NCBI GenBank assembly: GCA_018340375.1
Contig: JAFFJZ010000006.1
Span: 28,588,001-28,652,000 of the forward strand
Source: Gonatopus flavifemur
Taxonomy: Eukaryota; Arthropoda; Insecta; Hymenoptera; Dryinidae
DNA length: 64,000 nucleotides
Direction: 5' to 3'
Below, in pieces: positions 1 to 12,386 of the stretch. Position 1 is the stretch's first letter. Each line of letters starts with the position of its first letter. Below the pieces are notes generated by a model. The model did not search any database, was not told the DNA's origin, and saw nothing but the letters and a program-made list of their open reading frames with translations. A program made the position numbers and the translations under genes.

Positions 1-596
1 ATGAACGCGCGTGGAGGTGTTCCACCATTCTATTCAAACACATCACAATAACAGCATGATTTCTTCGGTCTTATATATATTTATGTTAATGTCTCATTAG
101 AATTAAAAAGAAAATCTACATCAAATGGATACAAAATTGTTGCTTACAAAGGATCGACTTGGGGGAATAAAGAAAAATCATTTCAAGGGAATAAATCAAA
201 TTGAAAACAATGTTGGAAATGAGATATGAAAAATGGTTTAGGAATTTTACACTGATCCGCGCTATCACGGTCGAAGAATCTTTCTTTTTTTTTCAGTTTC
301 TTATCGACAGGAAATGATGCGTAGTGAACATTCCATTGACCATTGATTGATTGTCCGTCCCTGTCCTTCGTCGCTACCTGAAATTGATTCTAAATTGACA
401 TATTTCCGATTGCTAATGGTCTTCGAACATATCGAGTTGGCCAGGCCAGACTTGGGTTCTTCTAATACATCTATAAAATGATAATCAGCTCTTCGTGGAT
501 GCTATGGAAAATTCGAGAAAGTGGAGGAAACGATCCATCAAATACAACTGGCGACATAAATCGCAAAGCGATAGGAAACGAGCTTTTAAGTTATTA
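1..596. other. intergenic, no gene recognised
   Basis: AT-rich sequence with only short open frames and no splice-site-bounded exon that I can defend. The first bases are ordinary unique-looking DNA. Nothing supports a promoter or RNA gene. Confidence 0.5.
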
Positions 597-768
597 CACT
601 GAGAAAAAACTGTAGCTAAAAACCAGCCCAAGGACATTTTTGTAGTTACAGTAGCCATATTTTCCATTGCGGGGTAGCTACAAGAGTCGCTGAGATAGTG
701 AAAATATAGCTGCTGTGACTAAACACTGTACTGGGGCTCATTTTCAGCTACGGTAATTTTTCTCACTG
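597..768. mobile_element. small foldback MITE with TA target duplication
   Basis: The left end reads CACTGAGAAAAA and the right end, reverse-complemented, reads CAGTGAGAAAAA. TA stands immediately outside both ends (595-596 and 769-770). The inverted similarity continues inward through CTGTAGCTAAAAA against CGTAGCTGAAAA. There is no coding capacity, so this is a non-autonomous element. The termini resemble those of the CACGGAGA foldbacks and of the large CACTG element at 52383-60951; a shared transposase is inference. Confidence 0.65.
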
Positions 769-1102
769 TACTTGAATCATTTGATTGAATAGTTGAAAAT
801 TCCACATTGAATCGCTATTAAAAGTTCACATTTTAAACTGATATTCAATGCAAATGAACATTCATACCTGATATTCCAATGATTGAAACGACAAATTTTC
901 TCGAATAAAGCAAATAGGGATCATTGATATGTGGCCCACAACTGATGGATCACTTTGAAATACCATGGCCGGTTATTCATCACCTTCGATGTCACCTAAT
1001 TTCCCTAAGCAAGCGTTATATCAGCACTCGCTAGGCCCTTACAAGCTCCCGGCTAGTCACTAGACAGTTCCATGAATGGCGTTGCTAGGGTCCTTAAATA
1101 CA
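769..1102. other. intergenic spacer
   Basis: No gene seen. The stretch near 1040-1065 (gctaggcccttacaagctcc) resembles the interior of the small foldback at 6772-6867, so it may be a fragment of the same repeat family. Confidence 0.35.
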
Positions 1103-1971
1103 CACGGAGAGAAAAAATTTGCTGACGCAGCAAATCGAGGTATTATATATAGAATAGCAAAATTTTTTGCTGACCTAGCTAAAAATTTGCTATAACAGCA
1201 ATCGTGTTAGTTACGACAGCAATTTTTTAGCTGTGGCAGCAAAAAATGTTTGCTCCGCCAGCAAATTTTCAGTATTACATACAAAATAGCAAACAAATTT
1301 TGCTGGGATAGCAAACATTTTTTGCTGCCACAGCTGAAAATTCGCTGTCGCAGCTAACAAGATTGCTGGAACAGCAAATAGTTTGCTGTCACAGCAAAAA
1401 GTTTGCTGCTCTGGCAAAAGGAACCCAGCAAAAGTAGATTTCGCTGCCACAGCGAATTCCTTTTTCTCCGTGCAGAAGAGTGAAAATCGCACTCGAACAG
1501 AAAGATAAGCTCCTTTCTGACTGCCAAAAGAGTGAATAACCTATCTTTTCGATCGATTGGAAATCTCACTCTTTCCAATTTTAAGAGCAAGATCGAAGAA
1601 GCACGGAGAAAAAGGAATTCGCTGCGGCAGCGAAATCTACTTTTGCTGGGTTCCTTTTGCCAGAGCAGCAAATTTTTTGCGGTGACAGCAAACTATTTGC
1701 TGTTCCAGCAATCTTGTTAGCTGCGACAGCGAATTTGTAGCTGTGGCAGCAAAAAATGTTTGCTATCCCAGCAAAATTTGTTTGCTATTCTATATATAAT
1801 ACTGAAAATTTGCTGGCGGAGCAAACATTTTTTGCTGCCACAGCTAAAAAATTGCTTTCGTAGCCAACACGATTGCTGTTATAGCAAATTTTTGGCTAGG
1901 TCAGCAAAAAATTTTGCTATTCTATATATAATACCTCGATTTGCTGCGTCAGCAAGATTTTTCTCTCCGTG
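1103..1971. mobile_element. mirror pair of 370-bp CACGGAGA foldback elements
   Basis: The left arm 1103-1472 and right arm 1602-1971 are near-perfect reverse complements of identical length, separated by a 129-bp spacer. Each arm by itself begins CACGGAG and ends CTCCGTG, so each could be a complete MITE, and the pair either two head-to-head copies or one giant foldback. The arms are packed with short hairpin units of the form TTTGCTG-N(2-5)-CAGCAAA or AGCTG-N-CAGCT. Open frames across the arms are by-products of this repetition and are not genes. The close match of the arms suggests recent origin or gene conversion. No clear target duplication is visible. Confidence 0.8.
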
Positions 1972-2427
1972 AGGCCGGCTAAATTTCCGCGATGTGAATA
2001 AACTCATTTATCTAAGGGACGAGGAACGAAAGGAGAACGATGTTGTAATTTTTTGTTATTTTCAACTCAAGTTTGTTACAAGGAACTACCAAGTTTTATT
2101 GGTCAGTTCTGATGGGAAAATAAGAAACAACCAATGGAATGAGTTCGGAATCACTTTCGCTACCCCTGTGTGCATCATCATTGAGTCAACTCCAGCCCAT
2201 TTTCGGCAAATGCTGGCAATTTTCGCGCCAGGGAAGGATTGAAGTTGGCTGAATGATTGCACAGACATGGGTATACCTAACGGGGAAAGAAATTTTTAGC
2301 TGTATCAGCGAAAATTTTGCTCTTTAGGGCTAAAATTTAGCTGTAGATGCAACCTGTGATTATTTTCTTATTAACGCATCTGTCCATATTCACCCCTCAT
2401 ACAAACGACAAGACTAATAATGGGAAT

Positions 2428-2968
2428 CAGGGGCGTCAGTACAGTTTTTCTTGAGCACTGGTTAGTTAGTGACGAGGGGGGGGGGGGGTAGAGGAAGGAG
2501 AGACCTGGAAATCTCAATCATTTATCTGAGATTCGTGTAGCTGAAAGTCATCAATGTGACCTTGTTCCCAATTAGAAATTTTACTGTAGACTCAATAAGA
2601 TTATAACAATCGGGTCTAGAAGTCTTTTCCCCATCACAATTCTTTTTCAAATGATCCTCAAACCAAAATTTCCCCTGAAAAAATCCATGGAAAATGTTAT
2701 CCAAGTGATTTTTCCAGGGGAAATTCTGGTTTTGAGGACCCCCCGAAGGAGAATTTCAATGTTGAAATTTTGTCCAGGGGAAAGAGACGTCTAGAACCTG
2801 AAGATCAATCCTTCGAAAACAAACTTTCTTCCAAAAACTCCTGAAGGAACGCTAATTTCACGAGGGGAAATATGTTTCGTCAGTAAATGCCGAGCCATGG
2901 AATTCCATGGCTGTTCTAAACCGAGGCCTGGTTTCTCCAGGGCTACCAGGGCGGTAATGACGCCCCTG
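2428..2968. mobile_element. hAT-like non-autonomous element with 8-bp TSD
   Basis: The termini are CAGGGGCGTCA and its reverse complement TGACGCCCCTG. The element is flanked on both sides by the direct 8-mer ATGGGAAT (2420-2427 and 2969-2976). An 8-bp duplication with CAGGGG-type ends is characteristic of hAT transposons. The interior has no transposase. It includes a G-run near 2477-2487 and a second foldback at about 2652-2744 where tcctcaaaccaaaatttccc pairs with its inverted copy, possibly an older nested insertion. Confidence 0.8.
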
Positions 2969-2976
2969 ATGGGAAT

Positions 2977-3780
2977 GGAAACAAGCTCCAAGATAAAGTG
3001 TATACAATCTTCACATGGATCTTCTCTGACAGTACCGCGCTTGAAAAAGAATAATTAGCTGTGACACGAACAGCCATTTTTTCAGCTCCTACAGCAAAAT
3101 TTTAGCTAAAGTTGCGGAAAAAATTAGCTATAATAGTTGAACTAAAAGTGGTGTCCTTCCGTGTGACAGTTGTAAGGATGTTAAATTACTTCTGTCAGGC
3201 TCTTCTTTATTTGAAACATAGTCTTCTAGACATTGAATAGTATTATTGGATTCGAATTCGAATGGATTTCGATAGAATATGTTTCAACGAAACATCGAGC
3301 TAAACAAAAGTTAATGCGAAAATATAAATAAATATAGGAAGCAGAGCGACCCCCGTCAACTCCTTGGCAATGATTTCTGTTTTTTTTCCTCCGTTCGAAG
3401 GTATCCGGTTCCAGATCGAGCATTATGAGAGTTTTTCTTTTCCATGGTATCGCGATGTATACACAGATCGCATTGTTGCGGCGATCCGTATGCGTGTAGT
3501 ATGTTTATGTATGTTCGATCCTGAATCATCACGCGTGTCGAGGTACAGTGGAGTAGGAGCATTGTTTTCTGTCTCCACGAGGGGCTGGAGCACCGAGATA
3601 TTACGTCATCATTTGCACAGATACGAGGGAAGGTGAAGTGAAAAAGAAAGGATATAAAGCTATGTACGAAGAGTTTTATGAAAAACAAGAATGAGAAAAA
3701 GGAAAAGAAGAAGAAGAAGAAGGAGGAGAATGAGGAGAAAGAGAAGAGAGGAGGGTATGCAGTTGCATGAAGTTACTGAC
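2977..3780. other. intergenic, AGCTG-type repeat remnants
   Basis: Around 3040-3165 there are remnants of the AGCTG/CAGC-rich foldback family (ttagctgtgacacg, cagctcctacagcaaaattttagct). From 3360 to 3650 composition is less AT-rich, with short open frames on both strands that I do not recognise. The purine run at 3690-3760 is a simple GAA/GGA repeat. Confidence 0.4.
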
Positions 3781-4114
3781 CTGGGTTAACGGCCTGGTCA
3801 CGAGAGACGCAATACAACATTGTTTCGCTTCAAGCGTTTCGAGTCGCGTCTTGCTTCTCTCTTCTCTTTCCGAAACAGGTCCAACATGCATCCTTCTTCC
3901 AGTACAAACGCCGACGACAAACTTGTTCAAACAGGTTTTCGCACCTCCATCGAAAGGAGGAGCGAAAGAATGACAAAAAGAAAAGGAAGAGGATGAAGAA
4001 GAGGATGAAGAAGGAAAGGAAAAAAGGATGGTACTCACCGCCATCTCGTTTCTTCGGATTCGTCGAGTATCGCCTATGCGAGGTATAGGAATAGGCTCCT
4101 CGTGGCTGATCCAT
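3781..4114 (-). CDS. possible 5' coding exons of an unrecognised gene
   Basis: On the minus strand an ATG at 4114 opens a frame starting MDQPRGAYSYTSHRRYS and running through TNPKKRDG to a good donor (GATGGCG|GTGAGTACC) at 4039. After a strongly pyrimidine-rich stretch, an acceptor (GATGGAG|GTGCG) at 3944 continues the same phase for 54 codons to another donor (CCCAG|GTCAGTAAC) at 3781. The joined frame, about 80 codons, is open and ends on a codon boundary. No family is recognised and no later exon was found between here and the window edge. Matching phases and donor quality are the only support; the basic, Tyr/Ser-rich start could equally be chance. Confidence 0.28.
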
Positions 4115-6771
4115 CTCATTACTGTTCTTACTTCGTATTCAATTGAAAACCCCTACAAAGTTCGATACAGTGTCAACTTTCCCACGTGTTGTTGTTTAAA
4201 TGCCAGAATCATCTCTGGTCTGTTTTTTTCAATAAACAGTTTCTAGACTCGGCAAGGCTGGTTTGACAACATTCCAACTAGAAATCGCTGACGTTCAAAC
4301 GACATTGTGATCGAATCGATGTTAGCTCTGTTGGAGGTAATATCGATCTCGATGGTATTAACGGGGTGCCAGCCAAATGTTACCTCATCACTGCCGCGGT
4401 GTTGGATACTCGACGTAGCCGGTATTGGAATTCAACATTCACTCATACCGAGAATCTTCATGTGATACGATGATACTGATAACACAACTACCTCTACCTT
4501 CTCCACTTTCGGGAAATCAAAATGATAGAATATTTCATGTGCTTCGGTAATGTGACTCTTATATACCCTATATAACCTATTCAAAGTGATAAAATACAGT
4601 AACACACCTCACTATTGAACAAGTGAAATGTAGAATGAACGCACAAAAGTATTTGTCTTGAGTACAAATATTTTCTCAGCATTGAACGTGGTTACAATAA
4701 CATTCCACGTTGGAGAGGTTGGAGAACGATACGAATGATCATTCGCGATAAACATTCTTCTCATGACGTTACATTTGTTCGAAAATACATGATTGTCGAA
4801 GGTAAAGAACTCTGTTACATCAATTCCCTTTGTGACGACGATGGGTGAAGAGGAAGATGTTTCCTTTCCCTTAATGATCGTAATCCGGTCTTATAATGGA
4901 AACATATGCACGCAAACGTACTTTCTCTTACCATGCCACATGGAGTTCTAGCATCGTGTGTATACAAGTATCCTTGAAATTATCGTGAATCTTGTTTCAT
5001 GGATCAAAGAGGGCGTTTTATAACAAACATTCTCGTATCTGAAAATCAGGTCTTTGTGTATATGACTTATAAACTTTGTTGAATTGCGAAGAATATATTA
5101 TTATTGAAACGAGACTGACGTTAAATCTTGTTAATGGAATTCAAAGTAGTGTCCAAAATACAAAATCGCGCGATAAGATTTGTGCTGCTGTGAAAATTCA
5201 TAATAAACAATACACCACGTCAAAGATTAGCTTTCAAAAGAACTATAACAGTACAAAATAAGCTGTATTCAAAATCGAATGCTTCTTGTTTTTTTATTTT
5301 TAAGAACTCGAGTATTCATCAAAAACGAAAGAATGACTACTCATGACAGATTGATATCTCGAGCAAAAAGAATTCAATACGTGGCACGATCTTTCAAAAG
5401 AATATCAAGTCAACGGAATGGAATATATGACTGATTCGCCAATACAAAAAACTTCATTCGAGTTATTGAATTGATGACTAATGACGAGTTCGAACGATAA
5501 CGTGGATAGAGTTATTGCCATCGCAACTTCCGGCATCCACCATTTTAGAACACTTTCAACGATTACTCCTCCTCCCCGACATCGCTGTTTCCTCTCGATT
5601 CGCTGCATTCTCCCATTGACGCGCCTATCTTTCTTGTTAGTTAGTTATATACACGTGTTGATCACGTAGAATACATTCGAAAATAATCCAAAAAATTATA
5701 ACGATAAAAAAACAGAACATGATTTTCTCTCGTACATCCTGTATCTTTTTTTCTTCTCTACACCTCTCGTGTCTCTTTGTCAAAGAATTTCCTGATTTCC
5801 AAGGTTTTCCTGATTGTTGAACAATTTGTATTGGCGGTTTGTCACAATGATGAATCGTATATCGCAACACAATATATAGAGAGCCTGCCTCCTGTCCCTG
5901 GCCTATATGTACACTCGCATCGACGTAGTAGGTAAGCAGCCTTCATCCACAATTGCGTAACTGCAAAAGATAGGCAACGGCAATAGCGGCAGCAACAACC
6001 AACGCGGCAGTCTAGTGCAATCGCTGCCTTGACTACTGCAAATCCACGGCTTAATAAATGCATGCCAGTCCAACAGGCATTACGATACCGAGCCGCCAGT
6101 CACTATCTCTTCAAGTGCTGCAACAATTGTTGCGCTACACACACCAGATGGAACTCAAGTTGAGTAGGTGCCCGAGAAAGCCGGTTCGTTTCTACAAAAG
6201 TGAACGCGAAATACTCGTTCCAGTTAGATCTTATTTTAATGGATTATTACAAAATACAAGAGTATTCTCAACTTCCAATCTAAGATTTCAACACGCAAAT
6301 GATAATCATAATGCTTGTACTTCGAGCGGTTATACTTCTGTGAAACAAGAACAATGGAAAGACGGTATTAACAGGGTGGTCATACTTTTGGATCTATTTA
6401 TTCGATTCTTTCGGTCATATCATACTCTTCGTTTCTCTTGAATTGAAAAAAATCATCTCCAATCTTCTTCGAGTTCTTTGTTTTCCTATTACTTTATCGT
6501 TTTTGTCGTCAGTTGTATTTAATTGATCGCTCTCTTTCGATAGTTTGAATTTTTCATAGCATCTATATGGAGGAGCTATTGATTATTTTGTATTATTAAC
6601 CCTTCATATGCTACCTTTCTAATACAATAGTCCAGTCATTCACGAGTTTGTCACGCTTCCAGTAGCGAAAGACTAGCCAACTAGCTAAATACTTAAATTT
6701 TCCGTTGGACGACTAAACCATTTCCACTAAGGCTGGTAATTTGAAGATCCAGATGGTTTTCTGCTCTCAAC
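4115..6771. other. intergenic, no gene recognised
   Basis: Mostly unique-looking AT-rich sequence. The longest open frame (6058-6441, plus) has no recognisable domain, no flanking splice logic and a Leu/Phe/Ser-rich composition typical of chance frames, so it is not annotated. Confidence 0.4.
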
Positions 6772-6867
6772 GCCCCTAGCAGAAATCATTCTAGTAATTC
6801 TCTAGGCCTTACGAGGCTCCGCCAGGCCCTTGTGAGGGACTTGCAAGGCCTGATTTCTACTAGGGGC
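6772..6867. mobile_element. 96-bp foldback MITE
   Basis: GCCCCTAGCAGAAATCA at the left pairs with TGATTTCTACTAGGGGC at the right. The middle holds aggccttacgaggctccgcc and an inverted relative (aggcccttgtgagg). Similar interior sequence occurs near 1040-1065. There is no coding capacity, and a target duplication is not clear. Confidence 0.6.
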
Positions 6868-7800
6868 AATTATAAAAGGAGTAGAGAATGCTCTTACGAT
6901 ATGATCACGATATATCACTTTAGATAGTTTTCCCTGAAAGTCTTATGAACTTTTGAAACTCTATGTTCCCTTTTGAAAATTCGATAATCCCTCAAAGACC
7001 CAGGTAGTCTAATTAAGCAGGGAAATTCTGGGTAGTCTGTAGAGGGTTGGATGACCACAACTCTGGACTGCAAAGATACTCGGTTTGTTCGACAACCCTT
7101 CTATCAATCAAAAAAATTTAAACCCATGAGACAGTTGGTCTCTTAAGATGCTCTCTTACATCAGCAAATTATCAGACGACTCCATAGCTGAGTTATCTTG
7201 TGAGTAAAACCTGACGCTTCGTAACTTTCTAACTTGACGAACGATGGAGAGGTTCGCGATCAACGTTCTCCGCCAAAAAAGCCGGATCTAGAGTTCCCAT
7301 GGATGACAGACCGTGACTGATTTTCATTCAACCACAGAATTTGGAGACTTCAATTTTAATCCGTATCGATCGCTACATTGTCTGCGACTATTGGAAAAAT
7401 TGATTACACGAACTTCTCATTCGAGTCTTCGAAATAACCTGCGGACTGGATTTTTATTAACAATCTCGACGACAACACGTTTCGAGTACGATGAATCACC
7501 ACGCTTGAACACGTGCTGAATTGTACGAATGTGGGAAAATACGTAATTCTTGATGCACTCATTAAGATTCCAGTTTCTCTCAGCGATTTATGGTACATGA
7601 ATCCAGATAAAGAGATAGTTACATTGTTAATAAATCAATGAATCACGTATAAGAAGAAAAAGAAGAAAAAGATGATGATGAAAAAGAACGAGAATCATAT
7701 TTGTTTTCTTTGAACTTTGAATGAGAGTGAAATAAAAGACGTACCTCATTGATCGTTCATTTAAATAATTTCATAAATTTACGCTATTTATAATCCACTT
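6868..7800. other. intergenic, nothing recognised
   Basis: Unique-looking sequence with a purine-rich stretch near 7650-7690 (aagaagaaaaagaagaaaaag). No supported exon or RNA gene. Confidence 0.4.
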
Positions 7801-8002
7801 TCTCTACGATGAGATCATCCATATATATATATATGTATATGTATGTGTACCGATCACACCAGAAGTTGAATAATATGTATCGTCGGCATCGTTGTCGCGG
7901 TAATAAAATAATGAAGAGGAGGACCATATATATCCATACACAGCGATCTTGTCTCAGATTTAGTTTACAGAGTAGTTGTTCACGCAGTTTCTATACAATC
8001 AA

Positions 8003-8034
<32 letters not shown>

Positions 8035-8580
8035 TTGTCTCTAAAAGTCTGGCGAATCCTTTTTGCAATTAAAAACCGGACGGACGAGTTCCAGCCACGA
8101 ACATTCCGCAAATTCTGCCCCTGAAATCTCCAAGTAGAGAAGAAAAGAATGAGAGAGGGAGAGAGAGAGATGAAAAGAAGAATAAAGAGAAGAAAGCGAT
8201 GAGGATGGCTCCTCGACGGGAGGAAGAATACAGCCAAGTTAGATATCCTTCTCCTGCTCTCTCCCTCCTCCTTCTCCCTCCCCCTTCTTTCCTCTCCGAG
8301 CCTTTCTTTTTATCTACCACTTTTCATCTCACTATTCTATTCGTGCTCTGCCTGGCTGTCTCTCTCTCTCTCTCTCTCTCAACTCTGTTAATTCTCTCCC
8401 TTTCTCCGTTCCTCTCTCGTATGCTTATCATCCTCTTCTTATACCGTTGGCCTACCTCTCTCGTTCTTCAGTGACCCGGCAGGATAAAAACTAAAACTCG
8501 TTTCTGTGTATGCCTGAACTCTCTCGCTCTCTCACTCTCTCTCACTCTCTCTCTATCTCATTCTTCTAGTCTTTTGGCCA
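7801..8580. repeat. microsatellite-rich block (AT, TC, GA)
   Basis: Contains an AT/TATG run at about 7820-7850, TC runs at about 8012-8040, 8355-8380 and 8520-8555, and a GA run at about 8155-8171. Arg/Glu- or Ser/Leu-rich open frames here are translations of these dinucleotide runs. Such blocks are common near insect promoters, but no gene start is evident. Confidence 0.7.
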
Positions 8581-9203
8581 ATCTCGAAGTCAGAGAATTC
8601 TTGACGAATTACCTCCGGGACCAAGAGAATTTAAACGCGAAAACACAAGTAATACAAGCAAAATCGTGGGATACCAAAAATCATATGGATCTCGTAATTT
8701 ATTGTTCATTCATTTCAAATAACATCCACTTTGAATGTACATGAGAATCATTATTTATCCTTGACTATCGTTCGAGTGTTAACTAAATAAACACATGTAC
8801 GTCTGTTATTATCATGTAACGGATGATGTTGTAATTTATGATTTAATAACCAGAGCCGTATAATCTGAAAAATAAAGACCCTGCTAATTATTCGCTTCTC
8901 CAAGCGATTTTATCCACATCACAAACATCGGCATGTTGAACGAGTCGATGATTTTTCACTGGGAAAACATTCGATTGCACTTGATTCGCGGACAAATGGA
9001 TTCTCATCTTTCTTTGGGAGTTTCAACTCGTGTGGTGACAATTATTCAGCCGTGGCAGCGAATTATTTGCCGATGCGACAACATTTCTTTCAATTTAAGC
9101 AAAATTGGAGCAAATTTAACTAGGGGAGTCAACGTGTGATGCTCTCACTTCTGAATAGTTACTGTACAAAAGCAAATTGATGAATTAATTCCGTTGATTC
9201 CTT
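8581..9203. other. intergenic, nothing recognised
   Basis: No supported gene or repeat. A short stretch near 9050 (gccgtggcagcgaatt) resembles the AGCTG/CAGC-type repeat vocabulary seen elsewhere in the window. Confidence 0.35.
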
Positions 9204-9757
9204 CCGTATAGGAATATCTTGCTGAAAAAGTTTTTGCAAAGCCATAAATAATCTCCGAAAATCTCTGAAATTTTCGTGAAAAATGTAATAAATTTGGAAC
9301 ATTCTGTACAGAATTGTTAAGAATTCTTGTCATCAAAGTTTAAAGTTCAGATCTTCCCTTTCTTTCAGACGAATAGAAACAGGATTGCAATCTGAGAAAA
9401 TTCTGACGAACTCTGATAAATGTTGAACATTTCCTGACTATTTTCAAACACTTCTTCACAAACTATATTTGAATATAGGATATGAATGTATTTATTATAG
9501 GTTTTCAAGAGTATTCAATAATCAGAGAAATATCAGTAATTTATTACAGATTTATTCCGTTCCTATTTGTCTGAAAAAAGAAAATGAAAAAAGTCTGCAG
9601 AGAATGTCTCTAATTCATTGAATTTTCCATCAAAATTTTAGGAATTCTTCAAATTTTTCCACAGTCTTTTGGATTTTTGCAGAGAAAATGCGATTTTTTT
9701 GAGAGATTTATGTGAGAGAGTTTTACAGACATTTTTCAGCGAAATATTTACATACGG
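9204..9757. mobile_element. diverged copy of the CCGTATGG foldback family
   Basis: The left end, CCGTATAGGAATATCTTGCTG, and the right end, CAGCGAAATATTTACATACGG, are inverted copies. They match the element at 52247-61423, which hosts the large transposon. The centre also matches: tgaatgtatttattataggttttcaa here corresponds to tgaatgtatttattgaatttcagg near 61125. The arms carry repeated CTCTGAAAA/TTTTCAGAG words. More mismatches between the arms than in the other copy indicate an older insertion. Confidence 0.75.
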
Positions 9758-12386
9758 ACTTCCAACGTGGTTGTTTTCTTGAAAATCAAAAGCGGCGGAC
9801 TCGTAAATTACATTTCCTTTGTCAATCACTTTTTCTTTCTTATACAATTTTTATGGAATTCATGAATCGAAATTATATACAAATTTTTTGTCTCTCATTG
9901 ATTTTTATATAATTTTGATTGAAATTCAATAAAAATTGTATAAGAAACAATCAATTCTTTCCAGATCGCCCATCTGTATTAATATCAAATTCGAAATTGA
10001 CACTGAGCGTTGTGGCATTCATGGCATTTTCCACTCAGGTTTTTCCCGATAAAATGGAATTTTTAAGGAAAATTCTAGTAAGTTGCTATTCGCAAACCAA
10101 TTAGATTTTCGAATTTTGTTGCGTTCTCTAAAAATTCTGGTCCATAAGAGGATCAAATTGTGTCTGTCTTTGATTATAAATACGCAGATATCAAACAAAT
10201 AGCTCAGCACGTTTCATGTCTGATTAGTAAATATCAAAAGCACTGGATTCCCTGGATAAAAAATAGGTTACACAGAGTATGATTGGTTTATAGTCATTCT
10301 GTTGGAACGAATTTCGACCATGGAAAGTCAGTCAGAAAGGAGAAAAAAAAGATAAATTATTATAGATAGCTGCCCACACAGCGCAAGCATATTCTTAACG
10401 AATTCCCATTACGTCAGTTCCGAAAAAATTCATTATGAACTCTTGAGAATTGTTGAAAACAATATTACGCAAAACGACCGAAATGCTGGTAGTTTATTTT
10501 TCAAATAAAATGTAATTTTTCTGGATTTTCTGAGAAATTTAGTTGAAATTTTACTGAATTTTCAGAAGGAATTTTTCGTACAGTGGATTACGGATTATAA
10601 ATTATAATGTAAATCAATTATCGAATACTTCTAAACGATTCAAAAGTGAAATATGGCTCTTCCGATGGTTTATCAACACCTCCAAATAACCGTATAAATA
10701 ACCGTTTATACTATAATTTACAACTTATAATTCTATAATTCAAGCTATAATTCATGACACGCTACCTTCACAGTTTTTCTAGAGACTTCATGATTTGTTT
10801 ACACAATTTTCGTAGACACAAATGTAAACGTAAACGATTACGCAGAAACGAAACTTAGAATAAATATCTACCTTCTTCTTTGTGGAATTGATAATATTTC
10901 AATAATTGCATGAAAGACTTACCACAAATAACTATGAAAATCGTTCCTTCTGAATTGAATTGTACTCGGCGACAAATGATCTTCTTTGAACCGCAAATCC
11001 TCAAACCTTCAAGTTTTGACAATACCTCCAAATAAGAACATTCCAGAAGTATATCAATTTTCCAATCGATTCAATCAAAATCCAAAACACGACTCCTTGG
11101 AAAATTTTATATCTTATGTCGATGTTGCTGATTCGATAAACCTAAATGTTCACTATAAGCTGACCGAATTAACGAATAATATGTTACTGCATCGATTCTT
11201 TTACTCCCCTTTGCATTCCTACTAGTTTTCTGAAACTAATCACATAACATTCAAGCCCAAAAATCTTGAAGTACATTATTCAAACGATGTTTCCAGTGCC
11301 AAAGAGTTGATTCGAGAGTTTTAATTTTCGTGTTGTTTTTATAAACGATTCGAGAATATCAAAAATGTTCATATCCCTTAACTTTTCAAATCGAATAACC
11401 CTAAACTTTCATGACACGTTCGATCCGAAAATGCGTAACCAACTGAAATCGTTATCGATACTTCGACCAAGCGATCGTCGTGATGCACTTATGCACGCAT
11501 CGAACTAAATGCTCATCCAAAATCTGTGATAAGGAATGACCTCGTTCGACCACATTTTTATTCTTGCGTGACATATTAAGGAGATCGAAATTCACGACCT
11601 AGTGCATTACGGCGGATCTTAGAGTTTATATGCATGTATGTGTGTCAATGTTCGTCAACGGAGATTATATAAGCGATACCCTCTCGTGTCACGAAGGTCT
11701 TACGATTTTACCTGTTCAACGATGACACCGATTCGCCATTGTACTCTACTTCCGCCAGTGATTCTGTGATACATTCTCATGAATCTCTCTCTCTCTCTCA
11801 TGCTTCTCAAGAAAAATTCTAAAAACAGAATCCTTCAATTATTCTAAATGACTATTATCGTTGCGCCAAATGAGAGAGATAACTTTTCCAAAATACAACG
11901 CATTATTCCGAATGAGATAAATATTTCATTTCAACAAGATGGAATAAGTATTACCTGTGACGTAAATCTATATCGAATTTATTCCAATGCAACGCATATA
12001 AATACGCGTTGTTTTTCTCTTTCTCCTACGTAACTTGCTTTCGAGGAATGACATTTTATTCCTCCCGAAGTTTTCCGAGAGATAGGAGTTTTAGAACAAC
12101 GCTTTGTCAAAGATATTACATTTTTATGACACTCATGGCCTCTTTTACTTGCTATATTAACTCTTATCCCCCCATTGAATCTAAAATACGACCATCATTT
12201 TCATAATTTCCCGTGCATACCTTGATTTTTTGTTTTTTTTTCTCTTAACAAGAAAAAATATATTTTTGTATTTCATTAAAAAACTTTCTTAGCACGAACC
12301 AACACGAGAGTTTTATTCTTTGATAATAATCATGAAATACATTGTGTACGGGGAGTACGAAAGATATTTTTAACCCACTTGGAGAA
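9758..12386. other. intergenic, nothing recognised
   Basis: AT-rich sequence with repeated ttataatt/ataattcaag stretches around 10590-10755, which partly fold back and may be an old MITE. A TC microsatellite lies near 11786-11800. No supported gene. TTTATT at about 12312 would read as AATAAA on the minus strand, downstream of the candidate exon at 12387-12575. Confidence 0.4.

Noticed and set aside
1211..1971. Several open frames of 60-105 codons on both strands
   Set aside because: They fall wholly inside the mirrored GCTG/CAGC repeat arms, and their Leu/Phe/Ala repeats are translations of that motif.
6058..6441. 127-codon plus-strand open frame
   Set aside because: No domain, no splice sites that extend it, and composition typical of chance frames.
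8069..8474. Ser/Leu- and Arg/Glu-rich open frames
   Set aside because: Translations of TC/GA dinucleotide runs.
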